From Episyrphus balteatus (lineage: Eukaryota > Arthropoda > Insecta > Diptera > Syrphidae): a stretch of 64,000 nt of DNA. The stretch covers positions 36,133,679-36,197,678 of the forward strand of contig NC_079135.1 of assembly GCF_945859705.1 (NCBI RefSeq), written 5' to 3'. The notes below the pieces were generated by a model, which saw nothing but the letters and a program-made list of their open reading frames with translations, searched no databases and was not told the DNA's origin. Made by a program: the position numbers and the translations under genes. Numbering within the stretch: the stretch's first letter is position 1; each line of letters starts with the position of its first letter. Of this stretch, positions 1 to 12,718 are shown piece by piece.

Positions 1-1483
1 AATTCAAAAAATTGTTAAGACTCCTAGCTCGGGGTCTAAGTTAAGAAAACTGAAATAAGAAATCTAGTACTAAAACCACACAAGTCACGAAATTAAAAAA
101 AAAAACCCGAAATCCGAATATTCAGATTCTAAAAACCCTACAAAATAAATATTCCATTTGAACAAATTTGTCACTATTTTGTGAGACCTCGAATGACCAA
201 TATTCATAATACCCCTTAAACCCGCCCTGGTAATCTAAATTTGGAAATTTCGGTTAAAATAAAAAAAAAAAAACTCCAGAATCGAATTTATTATGAAAAC
301 GTGATAAAACTTATCACTTCACAGTTTCACAGATCGAGAATTGACCCCCAGGAGTATCCAGAATAACGAAAACGAAAATCAATTAACGTCAAAATGAACT
401 CCAAAATTTGGAGTTCGGAACATAAAAATTTAAGAACCCCAGAATTGCGAAAATACAGAAACCAAAAATCCATAAAATTAATATGGAAACCAGTATTCGT
501 AAGCCCTAAAACGCTGAAAAGTTGAAAACTACAAGAAAACCTTGGACTTAAGATCTTGATTTTTCGGGGATTTGTTTGTTGTGGGGGGTTTGTTTAGGGT
601 TTCACGTGTCATTTGGGATTCTGTTTAACATTTTATATATTTAAATTTTGGACTTTTGTTGAGTTTCGAGTTTTACTTTTTCGGCAATACCAATGGGGTT
701 TCGTGATATCTTGATTTTGCATTTTCGGATTTTGGTTTTTTGAATCTTTGAATTTAGAAAATGTGTTTTCTGTCAAAACATTGTTTTTGAAGAATTGGTG
801 TGATTCTTACTCACGGGTTTTTTAAATTATACGCTTTAAGGTTGAGGCGTTGAGGGGCACAGGGTTCTCGGTCTTGGGTAGACTTTTTTTTTGTTTTTGT
901 TTTTGGACTTTATTCAAAGATCTTGAACCTCCGATATCTTAGGACCTCAGGACTATTGGTTTTAAAAATGTCTGGATATTAGATTCAGACTTCGAATTCC
1001 TTATAATTCTAAAAATAATTCAAATTTTCTTGAAATCGTTCAATCATTCTAAAGCAATCATAGGATTGATAGAAACCCTTTTGGATTCAACCTTAAAGCT
1101 TTTGAGTAGGTATAATCTGGCAGATGAGTCAAAGTGGTTAAGTTTCATGTTAGAACCTACATTATTGATCCCCAAAGTTCAATAACCTCTTAACATAATC
1201 CTTTCAAATCCTTTTTCTTAAGCTCTCCCTAGAATGCAAAAAAAAAATTGACCTAAATTCCCTGCAATATCATTGACCTTTTGCCTTGTCCTGTCCCATC
1301 AAGCCCCCTTTATAATCTTCCTTTCAATGTATGGCTTCAGGCTAAGTATTCAATTACAAAGGTCTTCAAATTAAAGACCGAACAAAAAAAAAAAAAAAAA
1401 ATCATGTGTGCAATTCACACGTGTTAGAAGTGAAACCTTAAAAAATCATTTTTCTTGCAAAAAAAAAAAAAAAAACAGAAAAA
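1..1483. other. AT-rich non-coding stretch
   Basis: No open frame or recognisable domain. The first 540 bases are A-rich on the plus strand, with repeated short strings such as AAAATCC and CGAAA. From about 545 to 960 the strand is T-rich and carries the complementary kind of strings (TTTTCGG, GGGTTT). Poly-A runs occur near 1384 and 1460. Nothing else can be supported. Confidence 0.6.
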
Positions 1484-1850
1484 ATCTACCTATTTTTATT
1501 CTATCACCTTCAAATTCATGTTTTTTATATGGCAACCTAGATAAATTTTATATCATCTAAAAGCTTATTGTCTTAGCTCAAAATATATATATCGCTCAAG
1601 TCTATGAGACATCTACAAAAAGAGCTAGAATTTTTTAAACTCGATGAAATTTCATCCAAAAAGCAAAAAAAAAAAATCTATTTTTATGTTCTCATGCTAT
1701 TAAATCAATTTTTTTGTTTGACAACCTATAAAAAATTTTATACCATGTGAAAGCTTAGTGTTTCACCTTGTATAATGATGCATAAATCTTACTTCAAAGA
1801 TGTCTACAAGAGAAGTTAGAATTTTTTAAAGTCAACCATGTCGAATTTCC
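1484..1850. repeat. Diverged tandem duplication, unit about 188 bp
   Basis: Two consecutive segments, about 1484-1668 and 1674-1850, share the same order of blocks: an AAAATCTA start, a GACAACCTA-like block, TTTTATA then CAT-TGAAAGCTTA, then GA-GTCTACAA-AGA and TAGAATTTTTTAAA. Identity is clearly partial, so the duplication is old. No coding capacity is seen. It may be part of a longer dispersed repeat whose ends I cannot define. Confidence 0.55.
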
Positions 1851-2434
1851 AGACTGAGATTACGGTCGGTACTTCCTACACTGGTAGCTGGTCATCGCCA
1901 ACAGATCTCCACAGGTGTTTTGAGGTATTTTTAATTTTTTTTTTTTCAATTTAAGATTGTGTAACTTGTAGAGCACGTAACGTTATGTGTGATATATCAA
2001 ATAAAAGGTTATGTTATCAGCATGCGTATTAAAGTTAAATCAAATTTGTATGTGCACTAGATCAAAAGATATAACGTGTGTTGGAAAAGAACATCTTTTT
2101 ACCGTTATCTCCGAATTTTGAATATGAAATTAATTGAAATTTTGTACAATTATAACTTATTTAATTACCTATCTACAGTACGGATTTTATTCATCTATCT
2201 ATTAAAACAAAAAAGTTATAACAAGTTGAAGTCGTGTCGCGTTTTCGTTTCATCTTGTTTCAAATCACTACGATACTAAAGAAGTTTTCACTTCAAAAAC
2301 ATATTCTTCCCAAATGATTGTAGACGATGAAGCAAAAAAAAAAAAGCAAAGAAAATAAGGCCAAGGTTACGCGACCGATACGCTTTGTATTCCATGTGAC
2401 CTCATCCTAACCCTTTGCCAAAGAGAAACACTCG
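1851..2434. other. Unique AT-rich non-coding stretch
   Basis: Nothing identifiable. The 67-codon frame at 2076-2279 has AT-driven composition and no domain. A poly-A run lies near 2335. Confidence 0.5.
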
Positions 2435-2756
2435 CCGCCGCACTGTTGTCCAAAATGACTTATCTCGTTGCAAAAATCATAACTCTTGAACGGATTGAGG
2501 TAGCGGTACAGTTTTTTTTTTAATTTGAAGGAAATTTCCAGGGCTGTTACACCAATGAATTTCAAGAAAATTGTTTTACAGGGTGTTTAGGAATCATCGG
2601 CCGAAAACCGATTTTCTTAAAAAAAAAAATATTTAAATTAAAATTGGTATGCCATTTTGTAGAAATCACTAATTCACATCTAAAAAAAGTTCAGATTACA
2701 CTTTTCCATGATATTACGATTATAGAGAATGCCAAAAAAGTTGGTCCCGGAAGTCC

Positions 2757-2774
2757 GTCTGTCTGTCTGTCTGT
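2757..2774. repeat. (GTCT)n microsatellite
   Basis: About four perfect GTCT units inside the 2435-3950 element, just upstream of the ACGGATGGACCGATT segment. Confidence 0.8.
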
Positions 2775-3030
2775 ATAAGGATCTACAGCCTAAACGGATG
2801 GACCGATTGACTTCAAATTTGGTATGTAGCATTTTTTGGAGACCCTCCAGAGGAGTTTTTGGAATTAATTTTTTTGGGCCAAAAATAACGGTACTTGTCA
2901 TACACCAATTTCAGTAAAGCTGTAATTGCTCAAAAACGGCTCCAACGATTTTGTTTAAAAAATTCAAATGTAAGTTTGAAAGCAAGGTCTATCTTCTTAT
3001 GAAAAAATTTTTTTTGGAAAATCATTATTA

Positions 3031-3332
3031 ACGGTACCTGCCATAGAACGGTTTTTTTTAAATCCGATATTCTCCGAAACGGCTTATTCGATTTCAACGA
3101 AACTTTTTTTGAAGAAGCACTTATATAACTCAAATATAGGCCAAAAATAAAATTTCAAAAAAAATAATTTTTGGATTTTTAAAAAAATTTTGAATTTTTT
3201 TTTTGAAAAATAAAATTTTCGAAAACGGGACATTGTATTTTTTTGAAATTTTGTTTTTAGATGTGGATTAGTGATTTCTACAAAATGGCATACCAATTTT
3301 AATTTAAACATTTTTTTTAAAGAAAATCTGTT
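3031..3332 (+). repeat. Internal direct repeat, copy 1
   Basis: About 300 bp beginning ACGGTACCTGCCATA and running through TCCGAAACGGCTTATTCGA and GAAGAAGCACTTATATAACT to AAAGAAAATCTGTT. It is repeated with few differences at 3475-3778, a 444-bp period. A shorter, more diverged module with the same start occurs at about 2888. The last 80 bp are also the inverse of the element's left terminal repeat. Confidence 0.85.
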
Positions 3333-3474
3333 CCTTCTGCCTTCATTTTTTTTTCAAAGTACAAAATCTCGGCAGTGCGCAAGCATGCGCAGCTAAATAT
3401 TTTTATTTTGGATCAACAATTGATTGGTACACATACCCTATTCGGCTTAATGCATGGAACCGAATGGATTTTTT

Positions 3475-3778
3475 ACGGTACCTGCCATAAAACCGTTTTT
3501 TTTCAAATCCGATATTCTCCGAAACGGCTTATTCGATTTCAACGAAACTTTTTGTGAAGAAGCACTTATATAACTCAAATATAAGCCAAAAATAAAATTA
3601 AAAAAAAAATAAATTTTGGATTTTTAAAAAAATTTTGAAATTTTTTTTTGAAAAATAAAATTTTCGAAAACGGGACATTGTATTTTTTTGAAATTTTGTT
3701 TTTAAATGTGGATTAGTGATTTCTACAAAATGGCATACCAATTTTAATTTAATCTTTTTTTTTTAAAGAAAATCTGTT
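3475..3778 (+). repeat. Internal direct repeat, copy 2
   Basis: Second copy of the 3031-3332 unit. It runs without a break into the right terminal inverted repeat of the element. The 142 bp between the copies (3333-3474) match neither repeat. Confidence 0.85.
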
Positions 3779-4059
3779 TTTGGCCGATGATTCCGAAACA
3801 CCCTGTGAAATAATTTTATTGAAATTCATTGGTATAACAGCCCTAGAAATGTCCTTCAAATAAAAAAAAAAATTGTACCGCTAACTCAATCCGTTCAAAA
3901 GTTATGATTTTTGCAACGAGATAAGTCATTTTGGACAACCGTGCGCCGCCTTACGCCTCCTTGCGTTCTTGAACAAATTTTTTTTCCGTTTTGTCTTCCT
4001 TGACTGACTCGACTTCCTGATATAGTCCCAATGGGAGAAGTACTTAAAGACGCCTATAC

Positions 4060-4140
4060 AACATTGACGATGAGGACGACGACGATGAAGACGACGACGA
4101 AAACCATGCTGATGATGATGATGGTGGCGATGACTTTGAT
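4060..4140. repeat. GAC/GAT-type trinucleotide tract
   Basis: Imperfect trinucleotide repeat of GAC, GAT and GAA units. It creates an apparent Asp/His-rich reading in several frames. Simple sequence, not an exon. Confidence 0.7.
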
Positions 4141-6129
4141 TCCGTCGACCGTCGTCAGCAAAGTTTTTCTCCTTCATCCTTGCTCTCTCTGATTTTATAT
4201 GTTTTTTTTTTTTATATATTTTTTTGTTTGAAGGCAAATTAAACACGATTCAGATGGTTTCCTTTCTTCTTATGTTTTTTTTTTTTTTCTTCCATCGAGT
4301 CACTTATTTTTTCATCACTTCTTCGTGTCCTTTTAGTACCTCTACAATATAGTCTTGTCTGTGTCTATGAACCCTTTTTTTTTGCACAGCTACAGAATAA
4401 ATCGACACCTGATGATTCAAAAGGAGTAAGTTTTTTTCTGTGCTATGTCCTTTTTTTTTCTGTGTTGTAGTCCTGATGAACGGACGACGACGAAGGACGA
4501 GAGGGTTTCCCTCTATCTTGACCTTTCTTAATGGCTTCAGAGACACAAACTGAGAGATGAATAGGGGAGTTAACTTAAGGAGGAAGCTTTTATACACAAA
4601 TGATGTTCACCCTGTTTGTGTGTTCACTCACCTTTTGGTGAATATACCGTCTCTCTTGAGTACCACCACATTATGGGTTGCCTAGACACTTTGTCTTTTG
4701 TTCGATGAGGACGACAACGACAAAACGAGACGATGTCGAAGGACTAAGGCCTTAACGCCTTAGCTCACCCCCTTCTAAGTCTGGAGAGATGGGTTATATA
4801 GAGTATTATAGTTGAATGCAGAACCTCGTCCTTTGGGCTTGGTCTTATGATGAAGCGTTTTTCTTTCCTTTTTTTTTTTTGTCTTTGTATTTTTTTTTTG
4901 CTGCTCCTTTGAGAGACTTTTTTTTTTGCAAGCAACACTCTGTCTACTATTATAGCTTAGAGGATTGGATAGAAAAGAAAAAAAAAAAGTTTAAGGATAT
5001 TTTTGGTATTATATAGTATATCTTTGTGTCCCTTTGTGGTTTTGTTATTGTTTGACAATATAGCTGAGATCTGCTTATATTCACTTGTGTGCGCCTATCA
5101 TTTATCATCTATACTTTGGTGCGTCTGGCCAGTGTCTGGTCTTATAGTATCGTGGGAAACCTAACTACAACAAAATAAAAAAAGGTCTCGATGTTACAAA
5201 TTAAGGGGATGAACTTTCGTCGGTTGAGTTTTTTTTTACTTTGTGGGTGGTATAAGGAAATATATACTTTTGACCGGCACGTTTTTTTTTTTTAACAAGT
5301 TTTTTTGCTGCTTTGTTTTTTGTTTGAAAGAGTCGTCTACTTGTAACTTTTTTCTTTTTCTGTGAATGAACCAGACAATGGTTAGACTTTGTTTGGCCTT
5401 GATGATGAGAATTGTGTCCTTTAAAAAAAAAAATTGGGTTTTCCTTAACCTTAACAGTTGGACATCCCTTGTATTTTGATTTGCATTCAAGCATGGGATT
5501 TTGTTTACTTCCGGTTTACTTTTTTGATGAAATAAAATTTTGGTTTAGGTGAAATTGAAAGGGCTTGGAAATAGTCCTCGGAAATTGAACTCAACAATTG
5601 ATTTATTGTTTTTTGATTATTTAATATTCAAAAGAGATACGAAAGTTGGTGGAAATGAAAGGAAACATAGTTTTGAAAGAGTTTCCTGAGCTAAGGAATA
5701 GTTGTAGGTAAGTGGTTTGTTAGACAAAAGACTATTACGTTAGATTCTCGCCTATTTGAAGTGAAATATTTTTTAAGCGGGAAGTGCAGTTCAAAGAAAA
5801 AAGAATTTTAGTAATTTATGAAGTCGATAAATCAACACGTACTCTAGGTAGTTGATAAATTTATAACTTCAACTAGTTCTCTAGTATCTATTTCTCTGAG
5901 AAATGGTATGCACTCTAAAGAAAGTAAGCACCATAAAAGGATCACTGTTCCTGTTGAGTTGAAGTAACTTTATAAATAAAGCCACAATGAACGAATTTAA
6001 TCAGTACCTACCAGATACCAACATTATTCCTTAAAAACAGGGATTGCTACCCCAATTTCAGAACATTGATGCGGGGATAGTGTCCAAAAAGTACTAAATA
6101 GAAGTGCTTGATTAAAACCTTTACGAACT

Positions 6130-6715
6130 GCTTGGAAAAAATTCCTGAAGAAATACTGAAAACTATGGTTGAATCTTAAAAAAAAAAACAATCGAATATT
6201 AGAAACATCTCCTGAGTTTTTCAAAACGTAGGCAGTGTTTTCGACTGAAAATTTCAGCGAATAAAAGTGAATAACGTCGGAAAAGCTTGTGTGTCAGCTA
6301 TGTGTAACGAAATTGAGTTCGAAGTGAAATAGTTTGTCAGGGATAGTTGCCGCGTACTAAAAAAGGTTTCTCACCAAATTATTATCAGTATTTGGGGATA
6401 ATTACTCGAGATAGGGATCCAATTACATACTTCAAGTTACTTGGCGAAAACTTCTAAGTACCTTATACCTCTCTTACTAACTAAGACAGAATATTGGTTT
6501 TGGCCTAAAAATTTTATAAAACAATTGAAAATGCTGTTTAAAATTTAAGTCACTTCTTGGTGAACAACTTTTAAAGATTTACCTGACATTTCACTATGAA
6601 TCTCTCTAGAATTTCATGAAGAAATTATGTAAACTTTGCTTGAATCTGAAGAGCCTTGAAAATTTCTTCTATTTAAAGGAATCTGCCGAGTGAGTTCTTA
6701 CAAACGTTTATGCTG
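6130..6715 (+). repeat. Possible very diverged direct repeat (~470-bp offset)
   Basis: The segment near 6140-6235 (TGAAGAAAT, AAACT, TTGAATCT, then ATCT-C-GAGT and AACGT) has the same block order as 6610-6715. The shared blocks are short and the region is AT-rich, so this may be an ancient duplication or chance. Confidence 0.3.
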
Positions 6716-7860
6716 AAAAATCTGCTACAAATAAAAGAGAACAATTTGTTTGATAGTTGGAATTGTGCTCGACTAATCTTTCCTGCATCCTCTTACAATT
6801 TATCCACTAAAGAGAAGATAACTATCGAAATGGAAAGTGGTAGAGAAAATAAAATAAAAAAAACTGCCAGAAATATGCAACAAATTACAAATGTCAGCAG
6901 TATAGGAAATAATTATAGAATATTTGGTATTTCTCCAGGTTGCTTTAGAAAAGACTGGGTATTAATTTTGAAGTTTAAAATTCACTAGAAATAAAGAGGA
7001 GAGTCATCCAACGTTCTTCTGGGTCCATTGCAGTTATCAGAACAGAAAACTCGTGCTGGAAACTGAATACGAAAATGAAATTAAAACAGAATATTAAGGA
7101 TTTCTTTAGACAGCGTAAAAGTAAAATCGGTAAAATTATTCGACTAAAATAAATCTTCCAGCAATAAAGGGGCACAGGTGGACCAATTTTTGTATAATAA
7201 CTTCGATTTTGTTTTTCAAAACAAACAGAAATATGTATATGAGATGTTACATTCAGTTGAATTTGAATCTAATGAAAATCTGCCCCTAACAATTTTTTAC
7301 TTCTAAAGTTCTTCAATTAAAAATGTTGAAAAGAGTAAAATTAAAAATACTTGACTTCTTTGGAAATATGTTCTACTATAAAGTTACCGTAAGTTATAGT
7401 GCTTTTAAAATTATAAAATTTTGCTATATTTGTCTTTCCAAAATGTAAATGTTAACTTTTTCAAAAAGCTAAATCTTGCCAATTTAGCTAGAAAAAGGAA
7501 TCCCCTTTCAACGACAAAGTATGAAATCCAATTTGTAACCCTTTTTGAGAGAAACAAAAAACTAACTTATCTAGGTCTTCAACTACTGCTAGGTACTGTG
7601 TTATGTTTTTTTTTTTTTTTTTTGCTCTCTAGAATATTATAGCATCCATTAAAAACAAATTTAATTGAATTTCATGTTAAACTAATATAAAACATACAAC
7701 TTTTTCCAAACAAAACCGTTAAATGTGTCCTACATATGTACATACCATTATGTATGTATGTTCTCTACCAACATATAGGTACAAACTCAAAAAAGATAAG
7801 TTAAGAGGGAAATATATAAATCTAAAAAAAAAAGTAATAAATTTTAAATTTACATAATTC

Positions 7861-10800
7861 GAAAGGACATAAATTAAAGTTTGGGAACATGTCATTTAAC
7901 AAAACTTCCTCCTTACGTATAATACCCCCTTTTCTACCCCCCTCCTCACTCCATATAAAAAAATATTTTCTCTCGTTTCGTTCGTTAATTTTGAACTTGT
8001 GCAACGGAAGCGAAATTCCACCCAAAAATTCCCCCACATCACCATCAAGCGGAGGCACCTTATACCTACTCCCCCCCCCCCCCCGCACTATTCCACTATT
8101 TCATCCATCTTCATTCTCATTCTTCTTATAAAGAAAAACAACAACAAAAAAAAAAGTAGCGGCAGCTCCTCCTTCTTCACTTTGCTTTTACTCCTTCCAA
8201 AAAGTTTTACTCCTTTTTGAGAACATTATTCTGCTGATTTTGTTGATGCTGCTGCTAAGTCCCCCCTCAAACAGTTCACGAAAATGAAACCCCTTTCTGC
8301 TGCCTGCGATGCCCTTAACCCCAAGTTGAAATTATTATACCTTCTTCTTCTTCTTCACGTCTCTATATTGCATCAAGTTTTGTTGGTGCTTGCTTCCACA
8401 CCCCTACCCCCTATGGCCCCCCTCATATATTACCTACCCCTTGTCGTAAAACAATTTAATTTCATTTCCCTCTCGTAGCCATAAGCCTGGAGGGTTGTGA
8501 AATGGATGGATCGAAGGGTGGTGGTTGGGCTGTGTGAGGGTAGATTAAATTGGGAAATGGCGAATGGGGGTTAAAAACCCAACCAAGCGCACTTCATAAC
8601 AGCAGCACACACCACACTACACACACTCATACATTCAAAAAATGATACCCCCACATATATATAGATTTTCTATATCTCTACGTATGTATGCATCATATAT
8701 CCTTATAATGTGTGTGTATATGATTGCCATCATGTATATATAGAAATGCGAGTGCAAAATTCAGATTGTATCCTTTTTAGTTTTTTTTTTTTTTTTTGTT
8801 TTTGAAAATAAACTCGAGGAATAAGAGCTGAGAAGAGAAACGAAAATGAAATTGCTTGTGCTTCGTGATATTGATTTTTTGTTCGTCGGTTTTCGTCCTG
8901 CTTCTTTGCTCCTCTCTTGCTTGTTTGTGAGTAGTCCTTCTCGCTCTTTGAATGTTTTGTTGTTGCTGTTTTTGTTGTTGGTATTTCTTGTTTTTCATTC
9001 CGAGAATTGCGCAAAACTCATCTGCGAGCTGCTTTTGCTGCTGATGGTAGGGATTTTTCCATTTTTTTTTTTTGTTTTTATTTTTATGATTTTTTTTATT
9101 TAAAGAAAATTGTTGGCCAAAATTAAAATTGATTAAAAATTTTCTTTGCCCCCGAAATTCCTTGGAAATATAGGCTTTATAGTTTTATTTAAATTCATTC
9201 GTTTTATATGGGCAAAAATCTTCTGCGTTTACACAGAAGAGTTGAATCCTTTTCTTGCAAATGAATAAAAAAAGTAAAATCCTGCCATATGAAACGCTCA
9301 ATTTCATTTCAAGCACGCTGATGATGATGGTTGATGGTTTGGGCTTTCGCGGTAGGTGAACCCTCTGCCCCCTGTCCTTTCGTGTCGGTTAGATGGTGTG
9401 CCATCAGAGTTCAAATGCCTCATACTTGGTTTGTTCTTCAATAACTGGCGGTGTTGAAGGTATACACTATCACTGTCTCCCTCTCTAACATCCATACAAA
9501 GTTTTGTGCTTGAACCCAAAGCACACAAAAAAGGATTCGTCAAAACCACCCTACCCCCGCCACCCCTTAGAACACACACATCCCTTACCATAGAGAGTTC
9601 TCTCCTCATTTCGGGTGCATTTTCTTCTTTGGTTTTTGGTGTAGTTGTGCTTGAGATTGTGGATGAGACGTGCCCCGGGAGGGTGGTAATATTCTGTGCA
9701 CACACCAAAGCAGATCAGAGAATTTCTAATGCAAGTAGTATAGTAGCAGAGGGCGCTTGGAGGAATAACACGCACACATGCATGACACCGTATCCTCATC
9801 GTCAATATCGTCGTCGTCGTCAGCAACTATACACATTTGCAGCCGAGGATAACGAAAACCAGACAGTGTGGCTGTGGGATAAGGGATGTGTATATTTTTT
9901 TTTTTTTTTGCTCAATTGCTTCCCTTTGGTGAATCCATGGAGTCCTTAAGTTTTTGTCCCAAAACAAAAAAAAGAAGAAAAAGCAAAAAAAAAATTACAA
10001 ATAAAAGCTATGAATGGAATGAATTTTGAGTAAACTCTTTTTATTCGAAGCATAAATCCTCTAACGAAGTTTTATGCGTCTAATTAGATAGTTTATTGTT
10101 TAGTTTTTTTCTGCCACCTTCTAGACCCCTCGTTTCTACCCCCAAAAATCCTATACTTTCGAAAGTTTTATTTTTTGTATTGCTAAGCTGCCTTGGCGGA
10201 TGATGATGATGATGGTGGCGCTCCTGTTAGAGAATACTGCACAAAAGCAACAACACACAAGTACACTAACATTGTCGTCGTTCTTTTATGTGCTTTTGGT
10301 ATAAGGTTTGCTCTTGTACTGTACACTCTGCTTGATACACTATGCTGCATACGAACACTCTTGTGTCGTGTCGTCTTCTTCGGAGAAGGAGAACCGAGAA
10401 CGAGAATGGCGAGCGTTGTTGTTCCTCATTCTCGTACTCGTACTCGTCCTCGACATCCTCGTCCTTTCCTCGTTTTCATCGTCGTCGTCGTTGTCGGGGG
10501 CTATATCGAACGTGTATTTTGATATTAGATTCTGCTCAGTGGAATTTCCTGCACAACACCATTTTGAATAAATTAACAATGAGAAAGAGAATATATGCGG
10601 TCAGAGGGGCGTGGAACCAGCTGCAAAGGGGAACATATATTAAAAGAGAGGTGGAAATTTTGGGGGCGAACCGAGGGGGGGGAGAGTGGGCATAGTGTGC
10701 TATTTTTGTGGAAAAGAATTTTTGTGTTTAGTTTTTATTTTTTGTTTGGTTTATTACTTTTTCTAAAAGGTGCTGAAAGGAGCTATTATCAAAAAAGTCT
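7861..10800. other. Less AT-rich non-coding stretch
   Basis: This part has more C, G and pyrimidine tracts than its surroundings: poly-C at 8071, CTT/CTC and GTC/CGT runs near 8340, 9800-9830 and 10430-10500, and GATGATG near 9318 and 10199. Open frames up to 147 codons overlap on both strands but consist of Ser/Arg/Pro-rich simple sequence with no domain. It could contain untranslated exon or regulatory DNA. I see nothing that proves it. Confidence 0.4.
8071..8084. repeat. Poly-C tract (14 C)
   Basis: Uninterrupted run of 14 C, unusual in such AT-rich DNA. Confidence 0.9.
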
Positions 10801-12328
10801 TTTGTAGAAATTCAATTCTGAAGAGAAAGTACAATGACGAATTAATTTCAGCAAAACTGTCATGATAGTTTAAAACTTGTACCTATATCGTTATTTACTA
10901 CAGAATTCACTTCATACTTAAAGTGGTTATTAATGATATGAGGAATGTTTCTAGACAGACAACAATTCTTAAGCCTTTTCTTACCCTAACGCACCAAAAA
11001 CCTCTTTTCGAAAAACTTGACAAATTAGTCTAATATCGACTTATTGAATTTCAGTTTTAAATTTGTCATCAACTTTCTCCTTCTTTTCTTAGTACCTAAC
11101 CTTTTTCAACACCACCTCTCAGACTTTTTTCTATTCCATTTATTAAGAAATAATTATCCAACCAGAAGGCTCTGAATACCAAGTTTGATGAGATCGTTTT
11201 CTAATAAATAGGCACCAATTAAAAAAGAGAAAATTTTGAGAATCTAGTTTCGAGATATGGTCTACGGGATGATATTTTTTCAGCTTTTTTTTCACCAAAT
11301 CCGTTTTGCTTTTAAACCAACTCTCCGAATATCACTTCAAGAATCATTTTTTCAAAGCTGTGAAACAAAGCAAATAACAGACAAGTTCGATAGGTATACC
11401 TCTGCATATCCAGCCACTATTTAAATAATCGATTTTGAAATTTTTTGTATAGGTATTTCCAAAATCTGTAGGAGTATGAAAATTTGATCAATGATAAATT
11501 CCTTCTCCTAAAACTGATGACCGGCGATGTGGTCGATCAAGGTCACTAATAGACACGATAGCGATAAGATAACTGATAGCCCTTCGGATATTATTGTAGT
11601 AATTTTATCATCCGGTACCTGTAAATCCTTAGCTTCTTCAAGGTTGTGAGGGTCGGGAAGTCTTAGGCTAATGATAATAATTGATTTAAGTCTTAACTGA
11701 CTTGAAATAGATAGTGCATTTTGCTATTTTGTTAAGGAGATAAAACGAGCAATAGGCAGAGACGTCGTTTTGGCTGTTCTCCTTAGGAATAGCGAAATAA
11801 GTGCAAGTTTCAATTTGATCGCCGAAAAGATCATCACTGTCTGGAGTAGTTTTTTTTTTCAAGATAAATCCATAGATCTTTTTAAGTCTTCCTGACTTCT
11901 TTATGCAAATTTTCGGTATTATCAGGTTGTGTTTTAATCCAAATTTGCAGACATCAATTGTCTTATGATCAGTTTGGCAAGCAGTTTGTTGATTTAAAAT
12001 TGAAACCGCCTAGTGCTTATTAAACTATGAGTACAACTGAGCTTCGCCGAAATATCGATCAGTCTGAGTTCGTTTAAAGTTACCCAGGGTTTTTCTAGGG
12101 ACGACTCCGTCATGCGTCTTTATTCTCTTTTCTTGTCCATAGAGTCTTCTTTTTATCTAAAAATTAGATACATCAATTTTTTCTAAAATTGTATTTATTT
12201 GAAAAAGTACGTTTATTAACCTACAATAGAGAAATGAATAACAATTATGAAACAAAAAAGGTATTTAAAAAAAAAAAATTCTAATCTTAAAGTTCCCTTT
12301 CTATTTCAACACCTCATGGGAGCCTTAA
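10801..12328. other. Unique AT-rich non-coding stretch
   Basis: No open frame of 60 codons or more and no repeat structure that I can define. Sequence complexity is ordinary. Confidence 0.5.
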
Positions 12329-12573
12329 GACTAAGAGTGGAATTCAGAGTCGTCACTCAAGTAAAAATTTTACTCAAGTGAACATTTGCTCTTGCGTTTG
12401 GACCACTTAAGGTACTCGTTACGGTAAGAAAACCTAAGAGTTTCTTTTATTTTAGCTTAAAAATACCAACTGAGGAAATTTTGAAGTAAATGCATGAGCA
12501 AAAGCTCAGAAAACTCATCTCAGACTTGTGCTTGAGAAAAAATTTTACTTGAGTGACGACTCTGAATTTCGCC
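12329..12573. mobile_element. 245-bp MITE, possibly piggyBac-like (TTAA flanks)
   Basis: Terminal inverted repeats of about 30 bp share AATTCAGAGTCGTCACTCAA followed by GTAAAA-TTTT at the left (about 12340-12371), mirrored at the right (about 12540-12569). The outermost bases differ: the left end has 7 extra bases (CTAAGAG-like) relative to the right. The tetranucleotide TTAA flanks both sides (12325-12328 and 12574-12577), as expected of piggyBac-type insertion. TTAA is common in AT-rich DNA, so the superfamily is tentative. No coding capacity. It lies 137 bp left of the hAT element's target duplication. Confidence 0.65.
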
Positions 12574-12718
12574 TTAACTCTTTGAAACATATTTCTCAAA
12601 AATGAACGTTGTTTTTTCACGAATAAATATAACTTGTGCTGTAAAAAAATGTTAATTTTTGGGAAATGGTCTGGTATCGAGTTATTTGATGGATAAAATG
12701 CACTTTTGTTCATCTTGT

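Larger units (their letters stand above)
2435..3950. mobile_element. Non-coding element with ~260-bp terminal inverted repeats
   Basis: The left end (about 2435-2696) and right end (about 3690-3950) are inverted copies. Both contain, in mirrored order, a GTTGTCCAAAATGACTTATC block, a CGGATTGAG-TAGCGGTACA block, a CAGGGTGTTT-GGAATCATCGG block and the AAATTGGTATGCCATTTTGT block. The interior has no long ORF. It carries a (GTCT)n tract followed by ACGGATGGACCGATT, a type of sequence often seen in arthropod dispersed repeats, and two or three direct copies of a GGTACCTGCCATA/CCGAAACGGCTTATTCGA module. No clear target duplication could be read at the edges, so the exact termini and the superfamily are uncertain. 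Best read as a non-autonomous DNA transposon or a rearranged repeat. Confidence 0.7.
3951..7860. other. Non-coding stretch with trinucleotide and poly-T tracts
   Basis: No supportable gene. Open frames here sit in poly-T, GAC/GAT or generic AT-rich sequence. A GAC/GAT-rich tract lies at 4060-4140. From 5.0 to 7.8 kb the sequence is mostly unique and AT-rich. Confidence 0.5.

Noticed and set aside
9304..9949. Overlapping frames of 134 and 147 codons on both strands
   Set aside because: Ser/Thr/Arg-rich, no domain, and both strands open over the same GC-richer simple sequence. Openness here follows from composition.
10193..10695. Frames of 87-117 codons in several phases
   Set aside because: They come from CGT/CTC/GTC trinucleotide runs (Ser-, Arg- or Val-rich in each phase).
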